DNA from: Siphonodentalium dalli
Lineage: Eukaryota > Mollusca > Scaphopoda > Gadilida > Siphonodentaliidae
Assembly (NCBI GenBank): GCA_032622095.1
Contig: CP136063.1
Location: forward strand, 93,103,980 to 93,167,979
DNA: 64,000 bases
Reading direction: 5' to 3'
Both the position numbers and the translations under genes were made by a program. The notes below the pieces were generated by a model. It was not told where the DNA came from, did no database searches, and was given only the letters and a program-made list of their open reading frames with translations. This document shows positions 46,402 through 56,531 of the stretch, piece by piece (position 1 is the stretch's first letter; the number at the start of each line of letters is the position of its first letter).

Positions 46402-46800
46402 CAACGAAAATTCCGACAACATCGGGTGTATCATTCAGAACACACAACGTTTGAACAAAGCACAAATGTAGATATCTATACTAATTTATTTTATTCGGGA
46501 ATTACAGGAATATTTCCAACGGGCAGAACGGAGAAGATAATAACTTTGAATTGGTCTATGTATTTACATTGACATAGAGACTTTTGTAGCACAGTTTACA
46601 AGAAAGACAAGCGCTTCGTGCAACACCACGTAAATACGTTTTTCCGAGGAAAAAATACCCCCTGAACGAGGAGGAAAAACAAGTTTGGAAACTTACAGTG
46701 AAAACAAAGAAATAACACAAAAGTTGTTACAATCGAAAAGCTTGAAGAATGTACACAAATATGTGTTCCTAAGATAAGTTGAAGACCTTTCAACAAAAGT
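46402..46800. other. Non-coding stretch before the LINE relic
   Basis: A-rich; it could include the LINE's 5' region, but I cannot fix the 5' boundary. Confidence 0.35.
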
Positions 46801-46879
46801 TCAGTACGCGGAAAAAACTCCTTTCTGAACAAAACAAGAAGATGACTCTGATCTGTGTAACATGCAGACAGCAGCAACG

Positions 46880-47344
46880 ACAGAAAATGAATAGAAACTG
46901 ACGTACAAGTTGAATGATATGTAGCAGCAGGGTCGCAAGGATAGTTTTAGACTGAGTGGTATCCCTGACACAGAGGGAATTAAAAGCGCAGAAAATTCCA
47001 CGGACATGGCGTTAGATATGTCCAAAAACAAACTGAGTATGAATTTGATAAGAGCAGATATTTACATCGCGCACATGGTTGGAAACTTATCAACAAAGAA
47101 AATTAATAAAAGCAAAAGGACAGATGAGAGACCAAGAGATATTTTAGTTAAATTTGTGTCGGACTCGGGAACCAGTAAACTCCAAGTGATGAAAGCCAGA
47201 TCTTGGCTGAAAGGAAGTTGGTATACCATATCAGAAGATTTGACTGTGCTGAACAATTACCTATTACGGAAAGCCTACAGAGGTGACAACATTCTGATTT
47301 CATGGAGCCTTGGAGGAAAACTAAACATGACGACAAAGAAATGA
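46880..47344 (+). pseudogene. LINE ORF1 remnant (L1/Tx1-like)
   Basis: Open from 46925 to TGA at 47342-47344, with two in-frame stops just upstream (a TAG at 46922-46924 and one further 5'). The order is that of L1-type ORF1p: the end of a coiled coil (KLTYKLNDM*QQGRKDSF), then the RRM start 'LSGIPDTEG', 'ADIYIAHMVG', 'RPRDILVKF', and the C-terminal 'SWYTISEDLTVLNNYLLRKA'. ORF1p binds RNA and acts as a chaperone in the retrotransposition particle. The stops and frameshifts upstream show it is dead. Confidence 0.7.
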
Positions 47345-48120
47345 AAGTCCATGAAGTTCAGTACAGAAGATCAGCTTGATCAGAAGGAGGAAGTTAAGCG
47401 TTAAATTTGGAACTGAAAAAAAAACTCTTACTATAATTTTGCACACATAAATTGTGAAAATTACCTATTATTATAAATGTACACTATATATTGCAGGATT
47501 TTCAGATATTGAAAACAAGTCTTTATATACAATCTCACCTGTCTGTCAGATGGGAATTTGAAACTACATTGCTCACATCTATGATATACTAAAAAAATGA
47601 CAGGATTTTCCTAATCTGAACTTATTTAATTGAAGTCAGATGTTAAGGATAATCTTAATTAAATATATCGAGTGATCACTTAAGTATTAAAATTAACTAT
47701 ATTGTTGCAGGATTTCTCATATTTTGGGGGAAAAAACTGGGTTTTTTTTCTGACAATCTAATCAGCCTGCCAGAATGATGTGTATATGGAACCAAACTGC
47801 TTAGATCTATGAAAAATAACCAAAACAATATATACATGTCAAATTCTGAACTAATTTTATCTGAAGCTAGATTAAGTTTAAAGTAAAACTTCCACATATT
47901 CCGGGAGGTTCGAAGTTATTTTGTGGATTCTTTATATTTGAATTGTATAACTGGGAGTGCATGAATGGGAGAATAATGTGTGTGAACTCTATATCCAACT
48001 GTATACATGTGTCACAGCTAACAATATTTCAATTTCTATAAACATTATGATCTATGTGTTACAATATGCATTGTAAGTATCCCATATTTATATATGCAGT
48101 CACTTAAAATTATGTAATTC
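47345..48120 (+). repeat. Inter-ORF spacer of the LINE with two diverged ~205-bp units
   Basis: 'ttgcaggattttcagat...ctgtcagatg...acat.tatga.ata' near 47490-47690 recurs near 47703-47900 with many changes. A spacer this long between ORF1 and ORF2 suggests duplication after or before insertion. Confidence 0.5.
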
Positions 48121-48723
48121 AACTGCAGATGGCTTGGACAGGCTAAGAAAAGAAGAGATGTGTTTGATTACATGAGGAAACTATATCTGTCCATTGTTTG
48201 CCTACAAGATACTCACTTCACTGAAAAAATGGAAAACTTAGTAAGGTCAGAATGGGGTACACCACCGTTTCGCATTATTTAACCATAATTCAAGAGGAAC
48301 AGCAGTCCTTCTGAAAAATAACTTCCAATACAATCTAAATAGAATAAATAAAGATCCAAATGGTTATTATCTTGTAATAGATCTGACGGTTGCTAATGTT
48401 GGATTGACCTTAATTAACGTACATGGACCATACGATGATGAGCCTCAGTTTTATAAGAATCTCATTGAAATTGTGGAGTCCTTTGAAAATAGTAAGATGA
48501 TATATTGTGATTATTGGAACATGGTCAGAGATATAAAACTTGACACTTACAACCATAAAAGCCTTCCAAATGCTAAAGCTAAAAGAATACAAACCAATCT
48601 AATGAAAAAAATGACCCCATTGACATATGGAGAATAAAAAATGAAAATTTCAAACAGTATACATGGAGAAGATGTTCACCAATAAAAATGTCGAGATTAG
48701 ACTACTTTTTAATATCAAATTAA
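48121..48723 (+). pseudogene. LINE ORF2 endonuclease remnant (APE type)
   Basis: Frame 1 (48121-48282) reads RRDVFDYMRKLYLSIVCLQD-THFTE; a shift leads to 'NSRGTAVLLKN', 'LINVHGPY' and 'IYCDYWNM' (to 48637); another shift gives 'DIWRIKNENFKQYTWRR' and 'SRLDYFLIS' (to 48723). These are the ordered landmarks of an apurinic-endonuclease-like domain, which nicks target DNA to prime reverse transcription. The usual LQE glutamate is D here, GDFN has become CDYWN, and the C-terminal end and all of the reverse transcriptase are missing. It is a truncated, inactive copy. Confidence 0.8.
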
Positions 48724-48933
48724 TGAAATGCTCGATTTTATTGATTTATACCACGATCGCCTATCTTACTATATAAATAAAGCCATCTGTTTAAATTTTG
48801 CATTTAATCAACACCTGTTGATTAATTGTGCCTACTGTTGATTAAACTTCGCAGAGTGGATTAAACCTTCTCCATGCAATTTGAACGGAAAAGTGTTTAT
48901 CCATCGCATTGTAAAGAACGTGGCATAAACAAA

Positions 48934-49076
48934 ATATACGCATATTGTTTCTGAATAACAAATTTAATCCACTCGTGGGATTGGCGATTTACACCACGAG
49001 CTAAAGCTCGAGGTGGAAATCGCCAATCCCACTCGTGGATAATTAAATTTGTTATTCAGAAACACTATGCGTATAT
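48934..49076. repeat. 143-bp near-perfect palindrome
   Basis: ATATACGCATATTGTTTCTG ... inverted as ...CAGAAACACTATGCGTATAT, with 'actcgtgggattggcgattt' inside each arm. The centre is CACGAGCTAAAGCTCGAGGTG near 49003. A 4-bp asymmetry lies in 'ataatt/att'. Probably a foldback MITE. Confidence 0.8.
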
Positions 49077-49947
49077 TCTATATATGAACACTTTGCCAGA
49101 CATTACACCAGGCTCACTAAATAATTATACTCTAAGTATGAAGTTTCACAATATTGAAAAAGTACCTGGACTGTTTGAAGTTTGTCGTTTTACAATATAT
49201 CAAGTCCCTGTATGCAATTGAAAAATGGTCGTACAAATCAGAACCCCAATGCATTTTCTAATCCATATAGCAACACCTTCTCCGTGACAATAATACAATC
49301 GAGCGTATACTACCAAAAACTAATCCGAATAACAGTAATTTCGGAAACCAAAATCGCATAGTATACCATTGATATATATAGTGAGTATGAATTAAAGTAT
49401 GATGCTGCCATGTTGTATTTGCTCTTTGAGCCGGGATGTTGAGAGTTAATATTATCGAGTTCCGTGTACGTATATGCTCCAAATTATTTTCATAATACCT
49501 TATGTGAATACATGTACATGTATAAACCAAATAAGCTTATCGCTGAAAGCATGGCATATACCAAGTATACCGCGATTGACTTAGTTTTCAGCCTACTTTG
49601 TGCAGGCAAGTGTACTGTGTCTATATACTCTGGGCAACATAATCCATTGACACATAATCGCAGTCTACAGACCTATATAGACAGTGTAACCCGTCCAGTG
49701 GGGCTACCGATGCAAACCAGACAAAGGTTATGTTCACACAGGGGGCCAAATTGTCTGGTAAATTAGCATAAAAATATTATATATGAATTGAAGACCCCTG
49801 TCCGGAAACGATTCTATCGATTAAGATTAATTATATTTCGAATATTTTCTGGTATAAAAATGTGTGATCGTTTAGCTAACAACCAATATATTGGCTACTG
49901 TTAACAGAGACCGGAACTTTTATTGTGTAATTTTTCCAGAATAAACG
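49077..49947. other. Non-coding stretch
   Basis: A 100-codon frame at 49464-49766 has no recognisable motif and no splice context. Not called. Confidence 0.35.
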
Positions 49948-50258
49948 TTAAATGTACTCAATCCGATCAGACGCTCCTAAATTACTATTTATTTGGCTTC
50001 GGGGGTAAACAATATTTGATTCGAGTCGAGGAACCCGCCCATCAAAGCTCAGAGTGATTAGATATTGATGTTTGAAGTTTGCTATTTCTATTGTTTGTGG
50101 ACCAGAAGCATGTGGTCAAACGGACGAAGTTGTGGATGAAGATGGATAACTCTAAAATCAAGTAGTTATTATTACCTCGACTCGAATCAAATATGTTTTA
50201 ACCCCGAAGCCAAAGAAATAGTAATATAGGAGCGTTTGATCGGATTGAGTACCTTTAA
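49948..50258. mobile_element. TTAA-flanked MITE, family G (copy 2)
   Basis: TTAA-ATGTACTCAATCCGATCAG ... TGATCGGATTGAGTACCT-TTAA (50255-50258). The arms extend inward over 'gctcctaaattactatttatttggcttcggggg'. It is shorter than the 17.65-kb copy. Confidence 0.8.
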
Positions 50259-50595
50259 TTAGACTCATTATCGTTAACAACTATGGAATACAATAATACA
50301 AACAATCAATCTGGGACATTTGATGATCGAAGCGTAGCGATCGGAGAACTATAATAATCTCATATCGCCCAAACGGTCCATTCAAAAAATAGAGCACTAT
50401 ATCTGTCCCTTTTTGTCAGCTTGTTGTATCAGAAAATATTCGAAATAAAATCAATATTAATTAATAGAAGCGTTTCCGGACAGGGGTCTTCACCTCAAAA
50501 GTATTATTTTATACCCACAAAACTATTTCAAATTTGTTATAAGAAGAGATAATCCGTTGTTGTTGTATCTTCGATCATTCTACGGAGGTTGCACG
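50259..50595. other. Non-coding stretch
   Basis: The two flanks 'accccTGTCCGGAAACG' (49797) and 'CGTTTCCGGACAGGGGT' (50470) are inverted around MITE G. A longer inverted repeat (about 49795-49850 against 50440-50485) therefore encloses it. Confidence 0.5.
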
Positions 50596-50708
50596 GTTGA
50601 ATCACAGGCCCCTGGGGAAAATTACTAAAATACCAATATCGACTACACCAGTGGTATAGTCTATATTGGTATTTTAGTAATTTTCCCCAGGGGCCTGTGA
50701 GTTGAATC
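50596..50708. mobile_element. 97-bp hairpin MITE with 8-bp target duplication
   Basis: GTTGAATC at 50596-50603 and again at 50701-50708 flanks a hairpin (50604-50700). Its first 37 bp or so (ACAGGCCCCTGGGGAAAATT...) pair perfectly with the other end. An 8-bp duplication fits hAT-type insertion. Confidence 0.75.
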
Positions 50709-51157
50709 CTGTCTTAACTACAAAGGATATTTTTATATGTGAGTTTTTGAATAACTTACAGAATTACAGGGATACCACTGCTCATAGCAGTTGGAAGATT
50801 GATGCGCGTGGGTCGTATAGTTAGTGTCTTTCACATGCACAGCGTACAAGAAAACCATAGTCAGAAATGGTAACGCCACCAAGATCATATTATTAGCCAT
50901 AAATATGAATTATAATTTAAAATATATTGTTTACATGGATGCACCGCCTCAGAATTCCGTTAAATAATACATGTAGTTATATACTGCAACTATAAGACAT
51001 CCAGCGAATACACCCCCCACGAAAACCCGAAATGTGTTGTCCTGCGAGATATCGCTATAGCTCAATTTGACACGGCCAGATTAGCTTTTCTACAATATCC
51101 TAAAACAATAAAGCTTCTCAAATCATCGGCATACACTGACAATAAATTCGGTTTTTA
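50709..51157. other. Non-coding stretch
   Basis: No exon or element recognised. Confidence 0.35.
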
Positions 51158-51250
51158 TTGGTATTGATCAATACCAAATCTGATTCCCTTGGTTTTGATC
51201 AAAACCAAATCTGAATCCCTTGGTTTTGAGGACATGTTCAATACCATATA
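51158..51250. repeat. 31-bp tandem of perfect 20-bp palindromes
   Basis: TTGGTATTGATCAATACCAA (51158-51177) and TTGGTTTTGATCAAAACCAA (51189-51208) are each exact palindromes, joined by 'atctgattccc'. A third, broken unit follows at 51220. Confidence 0.85.
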
Positions 51251-51590
51251 TTGGTTTTGACCGATAGTCTTCAAGAGTTATCGTTACTGTTTCCGCGGAG
51301 CACACGGCCAGATTGGAGGTCGCCATTTTATTTCGAAGCGACTGAAACACATTCTAGTGTTAAAATCACAGCAAATAACTTAGACTGGTTCAATGGGTGA
51401 TCACAGATATATTTCACGATGGCCGGACAATCTTATCTTCGGGAATCTTGACATGTATGTATCTACAAACTTTTAATTATAGGATGCTTTCGGTTTCGCC
51501 TTCAACTTTACACGAAATCTTCACACATATTTTGTATCAGCACAAAAGCTCATATATGGGCACCAACACGATAGAGAAGTGACAGAACAT
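51251..51590. other. Non-coding stretch
   Basis: No exon recognised. Confidence 0.35.
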
Positions 51591-53000
51591 TTCAAACTCA
51601 ACAAATAAGATTATGCCTTTGTCAATGGATAAGAGATAACAAATTTTCATCTAAAAGACTTCAAGTTGAAAAATAAATTTCTCAGTAAATTTGATAAAAA
51701 TTTGTCATGCTGTTTCAAATTGGTCATGTTCACAGTAATTTATCAGGTTTAGAACTTTAGGTCGTGTTTATGGAATGGCATGTACTTTTACATTTATTCC
51801 TTATTTGCGCTTAAGCTTAAATCACTTACGCGTAAATGCAAATTATTTTGCTCAAATGCAAATCATTTACGCTTAAGCACGAAAAGATCATAATTTTCAT
51901 ATTTATGCTTAAGTGCAAATAAGAAGTAAATATTAAAACCATGTCCCATATTGTATCAAATTCACATTTAATAGCCAATTACGCTTAAGTGTAATGCATT
52001 AAGACATTACGCATGAGCGTAATTCAGATTTCCATTATGTTTTTCAAAGCATCATCTATTAAACTTAAGCGTAAAGCCATTACGCTTAAGCGTAATGTCG
52101 TTATCCTTAAGCGTAATGTCAATACGCTTAAGCGTAATTCATATTCCATATGTGAAAACTCCCCTGAAGCTGAAATGGATGCAGCGAAATCCTGATGCTA
52201 GTAACTTTTGACAAATATCGAGCTTAGATTATATCATTATATGTAAGGTAATAAGGCTATAAAAATATGTTATAAGCGTAATGGCAGTGCGCTTAAGTGT
52301 ATTTTTCAATTTTCAGTGCTTTATGACTAATTGGATTCTCTCAATATTAAATCTATTTTGAACCCTTAAGCATAAGTAGCTATTAAATATGAATTTGGCC
52401 TCCCATACCAATATGGGTGAACCACAAATCAATCTTTATTTAGACCGATCTGTCTAAATGTGTTGGGCAATCAGTCTAAACAGATTGAATGTTGACAATT
52501 TGACAATAGATAAGACATAAAAGTTTCATTAAAAAAAATCTTAAAGTTGAAAAAGACATTTGGCAGTTTATTTGATAACAAGTTGTCATTCCGTTTGAAA
52601 ATTATCATGATTCATGGGAATTTATCAGGTCTAGGTGAATAGGTGTATGGGAGGCCATGCGCAAATTACTTCAACTTTAGATTAAAAAATTATGGATCAT
52701 ATTTATGCTCAAGCGCAAATAAGGTACAAATGTTAAAATCGCATCCCATATTGGTGAACCATCGAATGTTCTTTATTTGACCGATCGGTCTGAAACGTCT
52801 AGACCAATTGGTCTAAAGTTTTCCTGTCAGTACCTTCTCTGACACCGGTCTAACTAAATTGTAAGAGAAGGAAAGCATTTTCACATTTATTCATTATTTG
52901 CGTAAAAGTGCAAATTATTTACTCTTAAGCACAAATTATTTACGCTTAAGCGCAAATTATTTACAAATGAGCACAAATCATTATCATTTATTCTTAAGCA
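51591..53000. repeat. Diverged duplication rich in TTACGCTTAAGCGTAA palindromes
   Basis: 51600-51980 and 52490-52770 are diverged copies ('aatttatcagg.ttag', 'gtcat.c.gtttgaaatt.tcatg', 'catatttatgct.aag.gcaaataag'). Between and around them the palindrome TTACGCTTAAGCGTAA (exact at 52080-52095, 14 bp at 52123-52136) and its half-sites (cttaagcgtaa, gcttaagcgcaaa) occur about twenty times. Paired 'gaccgatcggtc' and 'accaattggt' palindromes lie at 52774-52815. Confidence 0.75.
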
Positions 53001-53041
53001 CAAAATTGACAAATGGATCACCCAGACCTGTTTGAATTTTA

Positions 53042-53175
53042 TAATATTTCATTTTTCAATTCAATTCAATAAGTTTTTATTTGATATTATAGAATAATAA
53101 CATGTTATATACAACAGGACCCCACAAAAGCTGGGCTTATGAGGGCAGGACACTTATACAAATATATGAGATTAA
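53042..53175 (-). mobile_element. Possible LINE 3' tail, minus strand
   Basis: Read on the minus strand: '...ctcataagcccagcttttgtggggtcctg...aataaaaacttattgaattgaattgaa'. A short tandem (TTGAA)n tail after a polyadenylation-like AATAAA is typical of CR1/L2/I-type LINEs. Only the 3' end is present. Confidence 0.4.
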
Positions 53176-53659
53176 TATTATATTGATATCAAAGTTGCTG
53201 TGTATATTTACAGGTGGTGCAATGGTGTGCGACAAATATAAAGATTTTGGGGATGGGTATGGAAGGGGTGTGGGCATGGGGAGGGAAGGGGGTGTGGGCA
53301 TGTCACAGTTCACAGTATATTTTCATGTTGCAATGATATAATTGGTCATGTAAATACCAAGTTCCTTCTCATGCTGCGACCTGATGTAGATGCATCATAT
53401 CACAACCCACATGAGTCGAGTATGTTGATTCCTGTACTTGACCTACAATATTAAAATATTTAACAGCTGATGTTTTGCTCAGAGTTCCCATGTACTATTA
53501 TTTTTGTCTGCACTTTTATTAACTTTCAATGGAATTTCTCCCCTGCACTATTATTTGGGCCTGCACTTTTATTTGGAGACCGATAGTAGTTGGTAGCTTG
53601 ATTTTTCTACAAACGTCTGTTTTGTTGACGTCAAAGGATTGTGGAATCTGACAATAACA
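53176..53659. other. Non-coding stretch
   Basis: G-rich patch 53250-53302 ('gtgtgggcatggggaggga' repeated). Nothing else. Confidence 0.35.
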
Positions 53660-53811
53660 TTAACCCTTCCATGACTAGTGCTTTCTGAAAGTTTGCGAAA
53701 ACCCTGTGTCAATGCATTCTCAATATATATATGTATATACGAGGCTGCATGCTTATGCGAGACGGGGTCTTTAATGCTGCACCAGCGTGGCTGTCATCGT
53801 AAAAGGGTTAA
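53660..53811. mobile_element. TTAA-flanked MITE, family C (copy 3, inverted and short)
   Basis: TTAA-CCCTTCCATGACTAGTG ... GTCATCGTAAAAGGG-TTAA (53808-53811). It is oriented opposite to the 9.8- and 15.5-kb copies and lacks their middle. Confidence 0.7.
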
Positions 53812-54360
53812 CCATATTATGATAACGCGATATGCATGAAGCTCATGTGTTATGCCCATGTATATTCAGTGGATCACAAGAAAGCAAGTTCTTTCTGTTG
53901 AGACCACAAGACATTTCCAGTGTATTCTGTTGCCGTTTTTCAAATGTTCCCATATAGTTTCCGACCTGAGATCAAAGGCGCATATACAATGGAATTCCAC
54001 CGGCCAGGTGACCCATGTGTACCAATATTCCTACATATCCTCTAAGCTGATTAAGGAACGCTCTTTATTGCTCATATTCGATAATATATTGTTTAGTGTC
54101 AATTCAGGGTCAACGGCACCCAAATGGTACCCCCTGGTTCAATTTATACCGATGTATACTAATTTCCATTCGAACCATTTTGGGTAATTAATTAGAATTG
54201 TTTATCAGTGCCCAATTAAGTCGTCTGAGGTCAACGGATTGTTTTAAAAAGTGTAATACAATGCATAATTCAACGATATAATGATGCCCATGTACACATA
54301 ATCGAGACAGGGACATAACAACAGGGAGGTTTAACAGTTGGAAAGTTTATAATTGACACA
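53812..54360. other. Non-coding stretch
   Basis: A 111-codon frame at 53852-54187 has no recognisable motif. Not called. Confidence 0.35.
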
Positions 54361-54450
54361 ACGTTAGTTGGAAATTTCACACCAACAATAGATTGAAATA
54401 GTTCTCGTAGTTTGATTTTCCAACAATCTATTGTGGGGAATTTATTATGC
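54361..54450. repeat. Small inverted repeat 'acaatagattg/caatctattgt'
   Basis: Arms at about 54385-54395 and 54423-54433, amid 'ttggaaatttc' and 'ttttccaac' phrases that also recur at 55045-55080 and 62787-62840. Confidence 0.5.
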
Positions 54451-55000
54451 CTCCGTCCGTCCGTCGTACCGCCCGTAACAATTAAACATTTAACAACACA
54501 GCTCAAGTACCCATTTGGATGTCCTTTCATATGGCGGTTGACCAGCATTGTGGAAATTATCTCCACATTTTGTGCAGGTTTTGTCCGCACTTTTTTCCAG
54601 AGTTATGGCCCTTTTCTCCCATAACAAACAGTATGCTGTGGATGTCTTTATTATTTAATTTCATTGTCCTGTGGTATGGTGATAGCACAGGTTGGGGAAA
54701 GGATATACTACGGGTTTCGTCCATCAATTTCTACCCGAGTTACGACCCTTGTTTGACTTGGAAATTTCTTAACTTTGTCTTTGTGTGACCATTTCAGCTT
54801 GTACATTGGGCATGGATCGGATTTGGTTGTGTTTGGTGTATTGATAGCCCAGTTTAAGGGGAAAGGATACCCACTTCTTGGATTTAGAAAATAAAAATAA
54901 AATGCCATACATTATAAAAGCCCACTCTCTAAACTTAGCGTCTGGGGCATATGCCATGCGTTCGGGTGTTGCACTTGTTGTTTTGACCAACATGTGCATA
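54451..55000 (+). repeat. Dispersed repeat, copy B of the 2630-3130 family
   Basis: 54640-54980 is collinear with copy A. An upstream part ('gcctccgtccgtccgtcgt...ccagagttatggccc') extends the element and resembles a repeat common in molluscs (recollection). Confidence 0.6.
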
Positions 55001-55157
55001 TTTTCCTACTTTTGGTAAAATAAAATGGACTGAATTGTCCATCAGTTGTAAATTTTCCAACCTCAGGTTTGGAAATTTCCAACAATTTGAAAGCTTGAAG
55101 CCAGTCTAGATGCTACGATGTTGCAATTTTCATGTTCAGATTTCAAAATGTTCACCC

Positions 55158-55184
55158 ACCGGGCCGATCCATGGTCGGCCCGGT
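55158..55184. repeat. GC-rich 10-bp perfect stem
   Basis: ACCGGGCCGA, loop TCCATGG, TCGGCCCGGT: the strongest GC hairpin in the window, in AT-rich surroundings. Confidence 0.7.
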
Positions 55185-55812
55185 GTGTCCTGACCCTCAC
55201 CAGTAGCTACTCAAATAATGGTAGTTGATATAAGAAAAACAAATCGGGGTGTGAATTTGCCTGGCGTTAGACCTATATGTGTTAGAACTTTTTCAATTTT
55301 CAGGTTCAAACCTAACATTTTCTCACACTGGTCGCCCAGTTGATTCTGTGCATACCACTGGTTAGTGCATGTATGACCACATGATTACCGATCAATTGAA
55401 AATAGTCTACCGTGCACCAGGCATGTGGCGCCACATTTGGGAAACATCAAAGCCCAAGGATGCAAATGGAATTACGCACAAACTTGTGAGTTTGGTTATA
55501 TGATTCAGGGAGGGGATGGAGTTGGAAATTCCACCCACGCGGAGACCCTCTAGTCATATCCATGCCATTACTGGAGTGAAAACAGTTTGTTAGTGAAACA
55601 ATTGGCCTTTCATAGTTAGCTAAGTGCCAGAAGCCGCATCGATAATTTGAACATAAAACATGGCTTAAGTGACAACTTTATCAATGCCATTTGATTTTCT
55701 GATGAAATCTTGCAATAAATATGTTAATGCATAACTCACTCATATTTCATAGACTTATTGTACTTCAGAGTGATAAAACATAAGTCAAAGATTACAGGTC
55801 AATGGGATACAA
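55185..55812. other. Downstream of the candidate gene
   Basis: May hold the 3' UTR of the minus-strand model ending at 55813. No canonical AATAAA on the minus strand noted close to the stop. Confidence 0.35.
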
Positions 55813-55955
55813 CTACCCGTTCGAAATCCCTGTCGCTTTATGTGCAGTATATTGAATGTACTCAAACGACCGTGACCAACTTAAGTTCACCGTTCCCGGC
55901 GGAGCGTATATCGCAAACTCACTAATATTACACTGTGTGATCTCAATGGCGCTAT
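55813..55955 (-). CDS. Candidate last exon of an unidentified gene
   Basis: Acceptor 'ctgtatctcag' (minus strand) at 55956-55966 opens AT-AGC-GCC..., read as (D)SAIEITQCNISEFAIYAPPG... to TAG at 55813. The phase (2 bases then codons) matches the donor phase of the exon at 56313-56531, so the join makes a GAT codon. An alternative is that the frame starts at the ATG at 56025 as a separate 70-residue ORF. Composition looks protein-like; no domain recognised. Confidence 0.35.
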
Positions 55956-56312
55956 CTGAGATACAGCCGCTTTCCGGAGCTACCTCGTCCGCGTCCAGGA
56001 GTTTAATCCAACCAAAAGTTAACATAATTTAAACTCATTCTCGAAATGTTTTCGTATAAATAAAAAACGGCATATTGAAACCCGAAACACGTGGCTATAT
56101 CGAACATGGAGAAATTTGTATTAAAAAAAACCCCATCACTTTATAAGCGATAATTTTAGCAACAATTTCGACTTGCACATTCACCGAATACCCATCTAAT
56201 TGCTGCACAGACATATCAGTAAACTTACATGTACCTATCCATTTATGTGAATTACGTTCTCTTCCATACAAACATGTGAAGCACCCGGGAAACGGCCTTC
56301 CGTTTTATTTAC

Positions 56313-56531
56313 CCCCGGGAAGGATCTGTTCGATTACACGGTGTGAATATCCATCTGTAGATCTAATCTCTACCGGAGCGCACCATGCAGTCATACTTCC
56401 TTTCTGACTCTGTAACCGACTGGGTACTGTTCTGTGGTTTCTATATTTAGCGCGGAGTTTTCCAGCAAAAATGGTGAAAACCGATTGGCCGAAAGTCAAA
56501 TTTCTTATGTGCTTTGAGAACAATTCCCGCA
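56313..56531 (-). CDS. Candidate internal exon of the same unidentified gene
   Basis: Acceptor 'gtcattaagttttag' before 56531 and a consensus donor GG|GTAAAT after 56313 bound a 219-base exon with an open frame of 72 complete codons (RELFSKHIRNLTFGQSVFTI ... STDGYSHRVIEQILPG). The intron to 55955 would be 357 bp. I do not recognise the protein. Upstream exons are not found up to 58 kb, where a transposon begins. Confidence 0.35.

Noticed and set aside
46596-47031. Hydrophobic minus-strand frames (93 and 76 codons)
   Set aside because: They are the complement of the A-rich LINE ORF1 region, which reads sensibly on the plus strand.
53852-54187. 111-codon frame on plus
   Set aside because: No motif or splice context. 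Long frames of this size occur by chance in the window.
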